Shown here piece after piece: positions 1-9,209 of a DNA stretch of 64,000 bases. Each line of letters opens with the position of its first letter. Position 1 is the stretch's first letter. Position numbers and translations under genes: made by a program. The notes under the pieces were generated by a model. That model ran no database searches. It had not been told where the DNA came from and worked only from the letters and a program-made list of their open reading frames with translations. Source of the stretch: Porphyromonas circumdentaria. Its GTDB lineage: Bacteria > Bacteroidota > Bacteroidia > Bacteroidales > Porphyromonadaceae. The stretch covers positions 1 through 64,000 of the forward strand of contig NZ_FUXE01000002.1 in NCBI RefSeq assembly GCF_900167105.1. The letters run 5' to 3'.

Positions 1-4
1 TTTT

Positions 5-98
5 GTACTAATCGCACTATAATAGAATTGAAACGCTATTTAGTACATCAGCCTTTCCTTGAAGTTCCGTACTAATCGCACTATAACAGAATGAAAAA
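5..98 (+). CRISPR. Distal end of a CRISPR array (two repeats, one spacer)
   Basis: A 30-base repeat at 5-34 beginning GTACTAATCGCACTATAA and ending GAATTGAAAC is followed by a 34-base unique spacer (35-68) and a second repeat at 69-98. The second copy matches over its first 18 bases, then decays (a T to C change, a lost T, and AAAAA in place of AAAC). The GAAAC 3' end and 30-base length are typical of repeats from type I-B-like and related systems. A degenerate last repeat usually marks the trailer end, so the leader, the rest of the array and any cas genes should lie to the left of the window. No cas gene is visible here. Confidence 0.85.
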
Positions 99-244
99 TA
101 AGACTTAGATAGAGTCTGATAACGAAGTATTACTACATAAAACTATTTCTACTACACGAGAACAATCTATTTCCTTTAAGAATACCGCTACAATACCTCT
201 CCTCTTCTCTCCAAGAAAAAGATTAGATTATGCAGAAAAATGGT

Positions 245-252
245 TACTTTTG
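245..252 (+). promoter_or_regulatory. Candidate -7 promoter element upstream of the DUF5606 gene
   Basis: TACTTTTG matches the Bacteroidota -7 consensus TAnnTTTG, about 100 bases before the start at 353. No clear TTG lies 17-23 bases upstream, so this is only a partial match. Confidence 0.35.
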
Positions 253-352
253 CCCCTGCGGAATTGTCTGCCTTTCCATTAAGAAAAGAAGAGCATTCTT
301 TTCTAAGAAAGAGTGCTCATAATCAAATAAAAATCAGTTACTGGTATATACT

Positions 353-796
353 ATGCTTAGAGAAATCTTATCTATTTCGGGTCGTCCTGGATTATTCAAA
401 CTTCTTTCACATACAAAAGGCTCTATCATTGTAGAGTCTTTGACTGATGGCCGTCGTACACCTGTTTATGCGAGTGATCGTGTAGTCTCTCTTGCCGAAG
501 TAGCCATCTACACTACAGAACAGGAAAAACCCTTAGGAGAAGTTTTAGATCTTATATATAAACATACTGAAGGTAAAGAAGTAGACCTGAAAGCTCTTGG
601 TACTAACAAGGAAAGTCTTTATGCTTTCTTTGAAAAAGTACTTCCCTCGTATGACAAACATCGTGTCTATCCTACTGATGTGAAAAAGGTAGTTACATGG
701 TACAACCTACTCGTGAAGAATGGATTCGACCGTTTTGTGGAAACAAAAGAGGAAAAAGAGTCTACAGGAAACAACGAGCAAGGAACTAACGAGTAA
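353..796 (+). CDS. DUF5606 family protein
   Basis: A 147-residue protein that opens LREILSISGRPGLFKLL, which I recognise as the N-terminal signature of DUF5606, a small cytosolic family found widely in Bacteroidota and without an assigned function. There is no signal peptide or membrane segment. The last 20 residues are acidic and low in complexity (KEEKESTGNNEQGTNE), probably a disordered tail. It sits 45 bases ahead of kbl on the same strand with no terminator between, so the two may be co-transcribed. The ATG at 353 is chosen because the conserved LSISG block begins six residues later. The family call is from memory of the motif; the function is unknown. Confidence 0.8.
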   Translation: MLREILSISGRPGLFKLLSHTKGSIIVESLTDGRRTPVYASDRVVSLAEVAIYTTEQEKPLGEVLDLIYKHTEGKEVDLKALGTNKESLYAFFEKVLPSYDKHRVYPTDVKKVVTWYNLLVKNGFDRFVETKEEKESTGNNEQGTNE

Positions 797-841
797 GATT
801 AGAACATAAAAGCATCTATAAATAATTAAATCATAATCAAT

Positions 842-2032
842 ATGTTTAAAGGCATGAAGAACTTCTTAGGTGAAGAACTTAAGAAGATTAAGGAAGACGG
901 TCTTTACAAGGAAGAACGCATTATCACGACACCACAGCGTGCCGATATAAAAGTAAATGCTGGACAAGAAGTACTCAACTTCTGTGCTAACAACTATTTG
1001 GGACTTAGTGACCACCCTCGCCTTATAAAAGCGGCCAAGGATGCAATGGACAGCCACGGATATGGTATGAGTAGCGTTCGTTTCATTTGTGGTACTCAAG
1101 ACCTACACAAAGAGTTGGAACGTGCTATTGCAGAGTATTTCCACACTGACGATGCAATTCTCTATGCTGCTTGTTTCGATGCTAATGGAGGTCTTTTCGA
1201 ACCTCTATTCGGGGCAGAAGATGCTATCATTAGCGACGCTCTAAACCATGCTTCGATTATAGACGGAGTACGTCTTTGTAAAGCAAAACGTTATCGCTAT
1301 GCCAATGGTAACATGGAAGAACTTGAAGCTTGTTTGAAAGAAGCGCAAGAACAACGCCATCGTATCATCGTAACCGATGGTGTATTCTCCATGGATGGTA
1401 ACGTTGCTCCTATGGATCAAATTTGTGCTCTAGCAGAGAAATATGATGCCCTTGTAATGGTAGATGAGTGTCACTCTGCAGGAGTAGTAGGCAAAACCGG
1501 ACGTGGTGTAGCAGAACAATATAACTGTTGGGATCGTATTGACATCCACACAGGTACATTGGGTAAAGCTTTTGGTGGAGCTGTAGGAGGTTTTACGGCA
1601 GGTCCTCAAGAAGTAATCGATATGCTTCGTCAACGCTCTCGTCCATATTTGTTCAGTAACTCTATTCCTCCCGCAGTAGTAGGTGCAGGATTGGAAGCCT
1701 TCAAGATGTTCAAAGAAAACAACGAATTGCACGACAAATTGATGGAAAACGTTGCTTACTTCCGTGATAAGATGCTCGCTGCTGGATTTGATATCAAACC
1801 TACTCAAAGTGCTATCTGCGCCGTAATGCTGTACGATGCAAAGCTATCTCAGGTATATGCAAAACGTATGCTTGAAGAGGGGATTTATGTAACAGGGTTC
1901 TACTATCCTGTGGTGCCTAAAGGTGAGGCTCGTATCCGCGTCCAACTTTCAGCAGGACACAGACGCGAGCACTTAGACCGCTGTATCGAAGCTTTTATCA
2001 AAGTAGGTAAAGAGTTAGGTGTTATTAAGTAA
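842..2032 (+). CDS. kbl: Glycine C-acetyltransferase (2-amino-3-ketobutyrate CoA ligase)
   Basis: This 396-residue enzyme belongs to the alpha-oxoamine synthase group of fold-type I PLP enzymes. In threonine breakdown it converts 2-amino-3-ketobutyrate and CoA to glycine and acetyl-CoA. The length equals that of E. coli Kbl (398). Visible landmarks are the N-terminal NFCANNYLGLSDHP block, the cofactor Asp/His region VMVDECHSAGVVG near residues 205-217, and the Schiff-base lysine at about K242 in HTGTLGKAFGGA. No threonine dehydrogenase gene (tdh) lies next to it. Other alpha-oxoamine synthases (BioF, KBL-like serine palmitoyltransferases) share the fold, but the SMDGNVAP and VRFICGTQDLHKELE blocks fit Kbl best. 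A strong terminator follows at 2108-2153. Confidence 0.92.
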   Translation: MFKGMKNFLGEELKKIKEDGLYKEERIITTPQRADIKVNAGQEVLNFCANNYLGLSDHPRLIKAAKDAMDSHGYGMSSVRFICGTQDLHKELERAIAEYFHTDDAILYAACFDANGGLFEPLFGAEDAIISDALNHASIIDGVRLCKAKRYRYANGNMEELEACLKEAQEQRHRIIVTDGVFSMDGNVAPMDQICALAEKYDALVMVDECHSAGVVGKTGRGVAEQYNCWDRIDIHTGTLGKAFGGAVGGFTAGPQEVIDMLRQRSRPYLFSNSIPPAVVGAGLEAFKMFKENNELHDKLMENVAYFRDKMLAAGFDIKPTQSAICAVMLYDAKLSQVYAKRMLEEGIYVTGFYYPVVPKGEARIRVQLSAGHRREHLDRCIEAFIKVGKELGVIK

Positions 2033-2107
2033 AATAGCCCCTCTACTCGTTATATCATCAACTATAAAAGAGTTTTCATAATTATATATAGTCCTATCTA
2101 AATCGAG

Positions 2108-2153
2108 ACCCCGAAACGACCCCCTATATAGGGCTTCTTTTCGGGGTTTTTAT
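2108..2153 (+). terminator. Rho-independent terminator after kbl
   Basis: ACCCCGAAA (2108-2116) pairs with TTTCGGGGT (2139-2147) and is followed directly by TTTTTAT. A small CCC/GGG hairpin lies inside the loop. Confidence 0.85.
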
Positions 2154-2189
2154 GTGTTCTCTTACGAATTAAGTTTTACCCTTTCTTCT

Positions 2190-2735
2190 ATGTCCCGAAA
2201 ACTGCACATTACCGAAATGAACCGTCTTGACATAGGTACGTACAAAGAGCGTAAGAAAATCCCTCTTACAATCTTACTCGATAACGTGCGTAGTATGAAC
2301 AATATTGGCTCTATTTTCAGGACTGCAGATGCCTTTCGTATAGAAAGGATGATTCTTTGTGGTATCACAGCTGTGCCTCCGCACCCTATGATTCATAAGA
2401 CGGCATTGGGAGCTGAGGAAAGTGTAGAATGGGAGTATAGCCCCTCTATTCTGGATCGCGTTCTCGCTTTAAAAGCAGAGGGCTATGAGATATGGGCACT
2501 TGAATTGGCAACTCATAGCCTTCCCCCAGAACAAAGTCTACTACAAAAAAATCAGAAAGTGGCACTGGTTATCGGCAACGAGGTACATGGGGTTAGCGAT
2601 GAAGTTATCGCACTGGCAGATCGCTGCATAGAAATCCCCCAATATGGCACCAAGCATTCTCTCAACGTGAGTGTCTCTACAGGTATTGCTCTTTATACCC
2701 TTGTTTCTCCACTACTATCCTCTCTTGAGGACTAA
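2190..2735 (+). CDS. SpoU/TrmH-family tRNA or rRNA 2'-O-methyltransferase
   Basis: The protein is a SPOUT-fold methyltransferase that puts a methyl group from S-adenosylmethionine on a ribose 2'-OH of tRNA or rRNA. All three SpoU motifs are visible: NIGSIFRTADAF (motif 1), LVIGNEVHGVSDEVI (motif 2) and IPQYGTKHSLNVSVSTGIALY (motif 3) near the C-terminus, where the knot forms. I place the start at 2190 (MSRKLHITEMNRL), giving 181 residues; an in-frame ATG at 2154 would start inside the 3' edge of the kbl terminator and add 12 unconserved residues. The target nucleotide cannot be read from sequence. It precedes the T9SS cluster by 73 bases. Confidence 0.85.
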   Translation: MSRKLHITEMNRLDIGTYKERKKIPLTILLDNVRSMNNIGSIFRTADAFRIERMILCGITAVPPHPMIHKTALGAEESVEWEYSPSILDRVLALKAEGYEIWALELATHSLPPEQSLLQKNQKVALVIGNEVHGVSDEVIALADRCIEIPQYGTKHSLNVSVSTGIALYTLVSPLLSSLED

Positions 2736-2808
2736 AGTTCTACCTCGAAACTTTCATTGATTCTCTTATTTAAAGTACTAAACTGAAAACAAAAAACGTT
2801 GTAGAAAG

Positions 2809-3777
2809 ATGGGAGTTAAAACAGGTATCTTATCCTATATAACGGGGGTGTTTGTCCTCTTTTTACTAACTCCACAGCTTGCTGGAGCACAGTATGATGC
2901 TGTTTTTTCCCAATACTCTCGACTCTCTCCCTACTATAACCCTGCTACTGTTGGTGGCCAGAAAGAATGGCTTACCCTCACAGCCTCCTACCACCAACAA
3001 TGGATTGGCATGCCAGGAGCTCCTGCAAACTTTATACTTTCTGGCAATACAGCAATAAAATTCTTAGAACGAGATCATGGTGTAGGCATAACTATATCTG
3101 GACAGAAAAAAGGGCTTTTTCTCCACACACAACTAAGCGGAGCTTATGCCTTTCTTATGCCTTTATGGAGGGGGACGCTATCAATTGGAGTGCAGGGTTC
3201 TTTTATCTCATCCTCTTTTGATGGGGCTGGAGTTTTTATCCCTGACGGAGAGGGGCTCTCTCCTAATGACCCTGCTATCCCTCTAACACGTATCGGGGGA
3301 AAAACTCTCGATGCTTCTGTAGGAATTTCCTATCGCAATAAAAACATCTCGGTTGGCATTGCATCGCAACATCTATTACAACCCGAAATACGTCTCAACG
3401 AATCTCATTACTTCCGCCTACGAAGAAGTTATATCGTACAAGCAGAATACGCTATACGTCCCCTTGATAGCCAAGTTTCATGGCATCCCTCCCTTTTTGC
3501 CATCAGTGATTTAAATTCCTACAGAATAGATGCCAATCTTAACATCGCCTATAACGATAAGTTTTTTGCGGGGGTAATGTACAGAGTACTAAGTGCCGCG
3601 GGCTTTAACTTAGGTATGCGATGGAGTAGCTTTTTCGTAGGATATGCATTTGAGATGCCAACCTCTGAACTTGTAAGAGGTAATTGGGGTAGTCACGAAC
3701 TTTTATTCAGTTACTTAATCCCAATGAATAAGAAAAAAAATAAGTCTGCTCGCTCAAAAAGCGTACGACTTTTATAA
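2809..3777 (+). CDS. porP: PorP/SprF family type IX secretion outer-membrane protein
   Basis: A 322-residue beta-barrel-like protein with an N-terminal signal peptide ending near QLAGAQ (residues 1-27). The start of the mature part, YDAVFSQYSRLSPYYNPATVGG, is the hallmark of the PorP/SprF family, outer-membrane components of the type IX secretion and gliding systems. Alternating hydrophobic strands run to the C-terminus (FFVGYAFEMPTSEL), ending in a basic tail. It lies first in the cluster followed by porK, porL, porM and porN, the same order as in Porphyromonas gingivalis. PorP proteins interact with the PorK/PorN periplasmic ring and some family members serve single cargos; gene order argues that this is the core copy. 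Confidence 0.9.
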   Translation: MGVKTGILSYITGVFVLFLLTPQLAGAQYDAVFSQYSRLSPYYNPATVGGQKEWLTLTASYHQQWIGMPGAPANFILSGNTAIKFLERDHGVGITISGQKKGLFLHTQLSGAYAFLMPLWRGTLSIGVQGSFISSSFDGAGVFIPDGEGLSPNDPAIPLTRIGGKTLDASVGISYRNKNISVGIASQHLLQPEIRLNESHYFRLRRSYIVQAEYAIRPLDSQVSWHPSLFAISDLNSYRIDANLNIAYNDKFFAGVMYRVLSAAGFNLGMRWSSFFVGYAFEMPTSELVRGNWGSHELLFSYLIPMNKKKNKSARSKSVRLL

Positions 3778-3808
3778 CCTGGTTATACACTACTCAGATA
3801 AGCATAAT

Positions 3809-3816
3809 TATCTTTG
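3809..3816 (+). promoter_or_regulatory. Candidate -7 promoter element ahead of porK
   Basis: TATCTTTG fits the Bacteroidota -7 consensus TAnnTTTG and lies 95 bases before porK, suggesting that porKLMN can be transcribed separately from porP. The -33 half is not convincing. Confidence 0.4.
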
Positions 3817-3911
3817 TGAGCGAAAAAACGAATATAAGACAAATTTATTCTCCCTATTTTACAATAATAAAAAGAGGGGGTGCGTTAATGACAGAGATAT
3901 AGTACAGATGT

Positions 3912-5378
3912 ATGATAAAAATAAGTAGTTCGAAACTCTTAGCTCTTACCCTACTATTGGGAACAACCTTTCTGATGTACTCCTGTGCCTCTTCTCGTTC
4001 TCGAAGCAGTGTAGGAGGAGAGTTGGTGGGAGCACATTTAACTTCTTGGCAAGAGCCCTCCCCTTTTGGCATGGTATTAATTCCGAGAGGAACAATCATT
4101 TTGGGGCATACAGAAGCGGATAGCTTGTGGGGGTTCCCAGCAGAATCCAAAGCGATATCCGTAGATGCCTTTTGGATGGATCGTACGGAGATTACCAATG
4201 CCCAATACAGGCAATTCGTCTACTATGTACGAGACTCTATCATAAGGGAACGTTTGGCAGACCCTGCTTTTGGTGGCAATGCCGATTACAAGATTACTAC
4301 CGATAAGTTTGGAGATCCTGTAACTCCCTATCTCGACTGGTCTCGTCCACTGCCAAATCCGAAAAAAGCCTTTGACGAAGAGCTTGCAGCGATGAATAGT
4401 GTTTACTATACCAATCCCGTAACAAAAGAGCGTCGCTTAGATCCCAACCAAATGCTCTATAAATACGAGAGATATGACTATCGTTTAGCTGCCTTGTATA
4501 GAGATGAAATTTTACTGCTACAACGCATGACTCCCGAGGAGGTGTTTGCCAACAGCGAACGTCCCATGATAGCGAAAGATACGGCCTATATCGATGACAA
4601 TAATAAATTGGTACGTACCACAATCAATAGGCCTCTGAGTGGAGAATATGATTTTCTAAACACCTACATCGTGCCCATTTATCCCGATGAATCTTGCTGG
4701 GTACGAGATTTTCCCAACTCTACAAATGACGAATATAGCCGTCTATACTTCAACCACCCTGGTTACGACAATTATCCCGTGGTGGGAGTAACATGGGAGC
4801 AAGCAAATGCCTTTTGTGCATGGCGTTCTGACTCGTTCCGTAAAGGCATGAATATACCCGAAGGACTTGTTGTGGAAGAGTTCCGTCTTCCGACAGAAGC
4901 AGAGTGGGAATATGCTGCTCGCCAGGGCGACTCTAATCGAAGATACCCTTGGAGCAGTGAAGACATCTCCTCTAAAAATGGTTGTTATTTGGGTAACTTC
5001 AAACCAGGAGAGGGAAATTATACTGCCGATGGACACTTGATTACCAGTCAAGTCTCCACCTATTCGCCTAATGATTTCGGTCTCTATGATATGGCTGGGA
5101 ACGTAGCGGAGTGGACTACCTCTGCTTACTCTTCATCGAGCTATAAAGAAGTAGATGATATTAACCCCGAGTTGGACTATAAGGCAGACAGAAAAGACCC
5201 CTCACTTCTTCAAAGAAAAGTAGTAAGAGGAGGTTCTTGGAAGGACGTTGCTCGCTTTATACAATCTTCTACTCGCAGTTTTGAACAACAAGACAAACCC
5301 CGCTCCTATATTGGATTTCGCTGTGTTCGCAGAGCTATCTCTTTTGAAGCTCCTCGAAAGACAAAAAAACGCAAGTAA
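3912..5378 (+). CDS. porK: PorK/GldK type IX secretion ring lipoprotein
   Basis: A 488-residue lipoprotein: the signal peptide ends in LMYSC with the lipidated cysteine at C25. The body is an FGE-sulfatase (formylglycine-generating-enzyme-like) domain, seen in FGMVLIPRGTIILGH, DAFWMDRTEITNAQYRQFV, EFRLPTEAEWEYAARQG, DMAGNVAEWTTSAY and the final VVRGGSWKD...YIGFRCVR. In T9SS, PorK and PorN form a large ring under the outer membrane. Length agrees with P. gingivalis PorK (about 490). Insertions between the FGE motifs (about residues 100-250) are usual for this subfamily. The enzyme activity of FGE is not expected in PorK. Followed after 30 bases by porL. Confidence 0.95.
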   Translation: MIKISSSKLLALTLLLGTTFLMYSCASSRSRSSVGGELVGAHLTSWQEPSPFGMVLIPRGTIILGHTEADSLWGFPAESKAISVDAFWMDRTEITNAQYRQFVYYVRDSIIRERLADPAFGGNADYKITTDKFGDPVTPYLDWSRPLPNPKKAFDEELAAMNSVYYTNPVTKERRLDPNQMLYKYERYDYRLAALYRDEILLLQRMTPEEVFANSERPMIAKDTAYIDDNNKLVRTTINRPLSGEYDFLNTYIVPIYPDESCWVRDFPNSTNDEYSRLYFNHPGYDNYPVVGVTWEQANAFCAWRSDSFRKGMNIPEGLVVEEFRLPTEAEWEYAARQGDSNRRYPWSSEDISSKNGCYLGNFKPGEGNYTADGHLITSQVSTYSPNDFGLYDMAGNVAEWTTSAYSSSSYKEVDDINPELDYKADRKDPSLLQRKVVRGGSWKDVARFIQSSTRSFEQQDKPRSYIGFRCVRRAISFEAPRKTKKRK

Positions 5379-5408
5379 AAACAGTTCTTCATTACGATCT
5401 ATAAGACA

Positions 5409-6383
5409 ATGAAAAAGTCATTTGCAAACAGTAAGATTACACGTTTTCTCGCCACTCCTCGTGGGAAACGAGCTTTAAATATCGCCTATAGCTGGGGTGC
5501 CGCAGTGGTTATTCTGGGAGCTCTCTTCAAGCTTTTACACTGGTCTTTTGGCGACGAAATGCTTTTTGTCGGTATGATGACCGAGTTTTTTGTGTTCTTC
5601 ATCTCTGGATTTGAGAGTACAGAAGAGCCCTACAAATGGGAGAGAGTTTATCCTGAATTGCGTAGAGATGATGAAATGAGTCCCGAAGAACTCGAAGAGC
5701 ACCGCTCCTACATCTCTGAAAGAGCTGCAGAAGCTCACAAGAGAGTAGAAGGTTGGGAACGATCGCCTATCTATTCCCACCACACTACTTCGGGCAATGT
5801 TATTGCAGCAAATACACAAACTCCTCCCCTTGCAGAGGTTCTTTCGGAAGAACAAATCAACGAACTGGCTACGAGCATCGGTCGTCTGGGAAAAGCCGTA
5901 GACCAACTATCTCGTTTGGCCACACTCACTACAGACTTAACACACCAGTGGGAAAACCTTCACATAGATAGTAATTCTTTAGAGCAACAAACTAAAGCCT
6001 ACAAAGAGCAGGTAGAAACGCTCAACAGAAGCCTTGCAGGGCTTAGCAGTGCCTATGAAGCACAGCTGAGAGACGTTACTGGTCAGGTAAATGCTATAGA
6101 AAATATCAATCGAGGGCTAGACCGCTTGGGCCAAATGTACGATGGTTGTATCATGGAGGGTAATATATTCCGCAGCGAACACTCACGTATGGCACGCCAA
6201 CTACAAGATCTCAATGCCGTATATGCACGACTACTGGATGCAATGACAGTTAATATGACTATTTCGCGTCCTTACGATCCTTATACTCCCCAATATGGGA
6301 CAAGAGATAACTACCCCCCTTCTCGCAGAGAGGCTTACCCTCCACGAGATGAACACTCTACCCCTAATAATCAGCAACATTAA
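5409..6383 (+). CDS. porL: PorL/GldL type IX secretion motor protein
   Basis: A 324-residue inner-membrane protein with two N-terminal transmembrane helices (about residues 24-43 and 50-67), then a long cytoplasmic coiled-coil region and a Pro/Tyr-rich tail. PorL and PorM form the rotary proton-driven motor of T9SS; five PorL chains surround two PorM chains. The membrane glutamate thought to carry protons corresponds to E59 in [15 protein letters not shown]. The coiled coil (about residues 140-280) contains heptad-like Leu spacing. Length is close to P. gingivalis PorL (309). Only five bases separate it from porM, so translation is probably coupled. Confidence 0.95.
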   Translation: MKKSFANSKITRFLATPRGKRALNIAYSWGAAVVILGALFKLLHWSFGDEMLFVGMMTEFFVFFISGFESTEEPYKWERVYPELRRDDEMSPEELEEHRSYISERAAEAHKRVEGWERSPIYSHHTTSGNVIAANTQTPPLAEVLSEEQINELATSIGRLGKAVDQLSRLATLTTDLTHQWENLHIDSNSLEQQTKAYKEQVETLNRSLAGLSSAYEAQLRDVTGQVNAIENINRGLDRLGQMYDGCIMEGNIFRSEHSRMARQLQDLNAVYARLLDAMTVNMTISRPYDPYTPQYGTRDNYPPSRREAYPPRDEHSTPNNQQH

Positions 6384-6388
6384 TAGCT

Positions 6389-7936
6389 ATGGCTATTTCA
6401 GGAGGAAATAAAAATCGTCAAAAGATGATTAGTTTGATGTACCTCGTATTTATTGCGATGGTAGCATTAAACGTATCGTCTGAAGTATTAGATGGATTTG
6501 ACAAAGTCGAGGAGAGTCTACACTCTATGTTGCAGGGCACGGAAACTCGCAACAAGTATACCGAACAAGCCCTCAACTCTGCCTATGCCGCCAATCCCTC
6601 AAAAGCCAAACAGGCATACAATAAAAGCAACGTACTTAAGCGAGAAGCAGACTCTCTCTATAATCTTATAGAAACACTCAAGGTCAAGATTGTAAAAAAG
6701 ACCGATGGAGCTAAAGGTGATGTGCACAACATCAATCGAAAAGATGATATGAACGCCTCTTCTGAAGTAATGCTTAATACGCTATCTCCTTGGGGAGCTC
6801 ATCTTCGTAAACGTATTGAACTCTTCTGCCAACTATCCTCATCCTACATTGAAAGCCCCCTCAAACGCCAAACTATTGAGAAGACACTCTCTACCGAGGG
6901 AAAGGGTATGAAGTCTTGGGAAGAAAGCCTCTTTGAGGGAATGCCTACCATTGCAGCGGTTACCCTTTTGACCAAACTACAAACGGATGTTCGTAGCGTA
7001 GAGGGTGAGGTATTGCAGGAACTTATCCGCAGCATAGATGTATCGGATATCCGTGTAAATAAAGTGGAGGCACAGGTCATCCCCGAGAGTCAAATCGTAA
7101 TGCGTGGAGGAGCTTATAGAGCACAAATCGTGCTAAGTAGTGTAGACTCTACAGCACAACCCAAAGTAGTGGTAAACGGTAAAGAATTATCTGCTGAGAG
7201 CAGGGGGATTTTCACAGCATCGGCAAACACTGCAGGCACCTACCCCATCAAGGGATATATCGAGACATTGGGAGGCGATGGCACCGCCATCCGCAGAGAG
7301 TTTTCCTCTCAATACGTAGTTACGGAACCAATGGCTTCCATTGCCCCTACCTTGATGAATGTACTTTATGCAGGTATTGACAACCCTATCAACATAGCGG
7401 TTCCTGGGATAGCCTCTGAACAAATACAGGCTACTATGAGTAACGGCACCCTCTCTCGCAGAGGGAATCTGTGGGTAGCACGCCCCGAGAAAGTAGGAAC
7501 CGAAGCGGTTATTACCGTTTCTGCCAAAGGCAACAATGGGGTTGTATCTCGCATCACAGAACAGAAATTGCGTGTACGTGCCCTACCCGATCCTCTTCCT
7601 TTCATAGAGTATCAAGATGCCAATGGAGCTATGAAGCGTTTCAAAGGGGGGTCTCTCTCGAAAAGAGATCTTCTCTCTGCCAAGGGTATCCAGGCTGCAA
7701 TTGATGATGATATCTTAGAGGTATCCTACTCTGTAGTACGCTTTCAGCTCACCTTTTTCGACCAGATGGGTAATGCCATGCCCGAGATTTCAAATGGAGA
7801 CCGTTTTTCAGAAAGACAAATCAACAGTATGCGTGCCCTATCAAGAGGCAAACGCTTCTACATAAGTGAAGTTATAGCTCGTGGTCCTGACGGTGTAGAG
7901 CGCAAAATTCCACCCATCGAAGTAATTGTAAAATAG
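6389..7936 (+). CDS. porM: PorM/GldM type IX secretion motor protein
   Basis: A 515-residue protein with one N-terminal membrane helix ([25 protein letters not shown], about residues 12-36) and a large periplasmic part. The first 230 residues after the helix are helical; from about residue 240 beta-rich domains follow ([50 protein letters not shown]), as in the known D1-D4 layout of GldM/PorM. The length is nearly equal to P. gingivalis PorM (516). PorM spans the periplasm as a dimer and contacts the PorK/PorN ring. It lies between porL and porN in the cluster. Confidence 0.95.
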   Translation: MAISGGNKNRQKMISLMYLVFIAMVALNVSSEVLDGFDKVEESLHSMLQGTETRNKYTEQALNSAYAANPSKAKQAYNKSNVLKREADSLYNLIETLKVKIVKKTDGAKGDVHNINRKDDMNASSEVMLNTLSPWGAHLRKRIELFCQLSSSYIESPLKRQTIEKTLSTEGKGMKSWEESLFEGMPTIAAVTLLTKLQTDVRSVEGEVLQELIRSIDVSDIRVNKVEAQVIPESQIVMRGGAYRAQIVLSSVDSTAQPKVVVNGKELSAESRGIFTASANTAGTYPIKGYIETLGGDGTAIRREFSSQYVVTEPMASIAPTLMNVLYAGIDNPINIAVPGIASEQIQATMSNGTLSRRGNLWVARPEKVGTEAVITVSAKGNNGVVSRITEQKLRVRALPDPLPFIEYQDANGAMKRFKGGSLSKRDLLSAKGIQAAIDDDILEVSYSVVRFQLTFFDQMGNAMPEISNGDRFSERQINSMRALSRGKRFYISEVIARGPDGVERKIPPIEVIVK

Positions 7937-7952
7937 ACATTCTCACACACAG

Positions 7953-9083
7953 ATGAAGAATCTTAGCATAAAAATATTGGCTTCATTACTGGCCTTTCTT
8001 CCTCTCTCCTCTCTTTTTGCTCAAACAGACACTTTAGCCACGGAGAATAGTGGCAGTAAGGTCTCGGCAGTGCGTAGAGTAACCTCCGCCCGTAGAGATC
8101 TGAAAAAAGAGCAACCAAAGGAGGAAGGGCTTTCGGTAAGAGCACAAGAATTCAACAAACGTTTGCGTAACGACAGTGGTAATACCCCGTGGAAACGCAT
8201 CATCTATCGAGAACTCAGCCTCGACAGTGCAGCCAATACGGCTCTTTACTATCCTCCTCGCCCCACTCAAGAGGAACAAAATTTATTCTCTACGATATTT
8301 AAGTTGCTCGCCAAGGGAGCGATAAAAGCCTACGATTATGTAGATGGTTATGAAATTTTCGACGCACAACATGAGCTAAAGCTTGGCGACTTTTTAGATC
8401 GTTTCGGCATCCTTTACACAGAGAACAGCAATGCACAGGAGGCGGAACGCTACACGATAGCTCCCGCCGATATTCCTTCGGATTTGGTTAAGTCCTACTT
8501 CATAAAAGAGGAATACTACTTTGATCCTATCCGAGGTATTATAGATACACGTGTATTGGCACTCTGCCCTATTCTTTTTGAGACGGGAGATTTGGAAGAG
8601 ACCTTGCGCTTGCCCCTCTTCTGGGTTACTTACGAAAGTATCCGCCCCTACCTCTCTACCCTCCCTGTCATGCTCAGCGATGTAAACAACGCCATGCAGT
8701 CTACGATGGACAACTACTTTCGCATGCGCCTCTACAAGGGCGAGATCTACAAAACACGTAACCGACTGGGTAGAGCTTTGGTACAGTATTGCCCCACGCC
8801 CGACTCTTTGCAGAAAGAGCGCATGAGAATAGAGCAAGAACTCGCCTCTTTTGAGAAAGCCCTATGGCAACAAAAAGAAAGTGTGACAGAGGAGACCTCT
8901 TCGGAGACCACTGACACTACCGAAGGGAAAAAGGAGAGCAAAGAGGGAGAGACAGCGCGTGCTCGTCGTCAACAACAAAAAGAGGGCAAAGTCTCTAAGA
9001 AAAAGACGAAAGCACCCAAGCAACCCAAAACGAAGAAAAGTACCTCGTCGAGCACCAAGCGTTCGGCACGTAATCGCTTCTGA
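7953..9083 (+). CDS. porN: PorN/GldN type IX secretion ring protein
   Basis: A 376-residue exported protein with a signal peptide (residues 1-24, ending SSLFAQ). The central part holds the GldN/PorN signature: PWKRIIYRELSL, AIKAYDYVDGYEIFDAQHELKLGDFLDRFGI and EEYYFDPIRGIIDTRVLALCPI. PorN binds PorK to form the periplasmic ring of T9SS. From about residue 305 the chain turns into a highly charged, low-complexity tail (Glu/Lys/Thr/Ser and then Lys/Pro repeats) ending SARNRF; such a basic tail is probably disordered. Closest neighbour is porM, 16 bases upstream; a good terminator follows at 9124-9166, marking the end of the T9SS operon. Confidence 0.93.
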   Translation: MKNLSIKILASLLAFLPLSSLFAQTDTLATENSGSKVSAVRRVTSARRDLKKEQPKEEGLSVRAQEFNKRLRNDSGNTPWKRIIYRELSLDSAANTALYYPPRPTQEEQNLFSTIFKLLAKGAIKAYDYVDGYEIFDAQHELKLGDFLDRFGILYTENSNAQEAERYTIAPADIPSDLVKSYFIKEEYYFDPIRGIIDTRVLALCPILFETGDLEETLRLPLFWVTYESIRPYLSTLPVMLSDVNNAMQSTMDNYFRMRLYKGEIYKTRNRLGRALVQYCPTPDSLQKERMRIEQELASFEKALWQQKESVTEETSSETTDTTEGKKESKEGETARARRQQQKEGKVSKKKTKAPKQPKTKKSTSSSTKRSARNRF

Positions 9084-9123
9084 AAAAGATTGTTTTTTTC
9101 TGTACAATGTTTCATTAAAATGT

Positions 9124-9166
9124 AGAGTTGTTTCTGAAGGGGGGCTTCGGGAACAACTCTTTTTTG
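9124..9166 (+). terminator. Rho-independent terminator after porN
   Basis: AGAGTTGTT (9124-9132) pairs with AACAACTCT (9152-9160), with further pairing of CTGAAG and CTTCGG inside, followed by TTTTTTG. Confidence 0.85.
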
Positions 9167-9209
9167 TAGCGTCTGTTTCCATTTACCCTCTATACCCCTT
9201 CCACGAGCT

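Noticed and set aside
240-434. Open frame overlapping the start of the DUF5606 gene
   Set aside because: Overlaps the better supported gene in another frame and has no recognisable content.
2154-2189. Upstream ATG for the SpoU methyltransferase
   Set aside because: It directly abuts the kbl terminator and adds residues outside the family domain.
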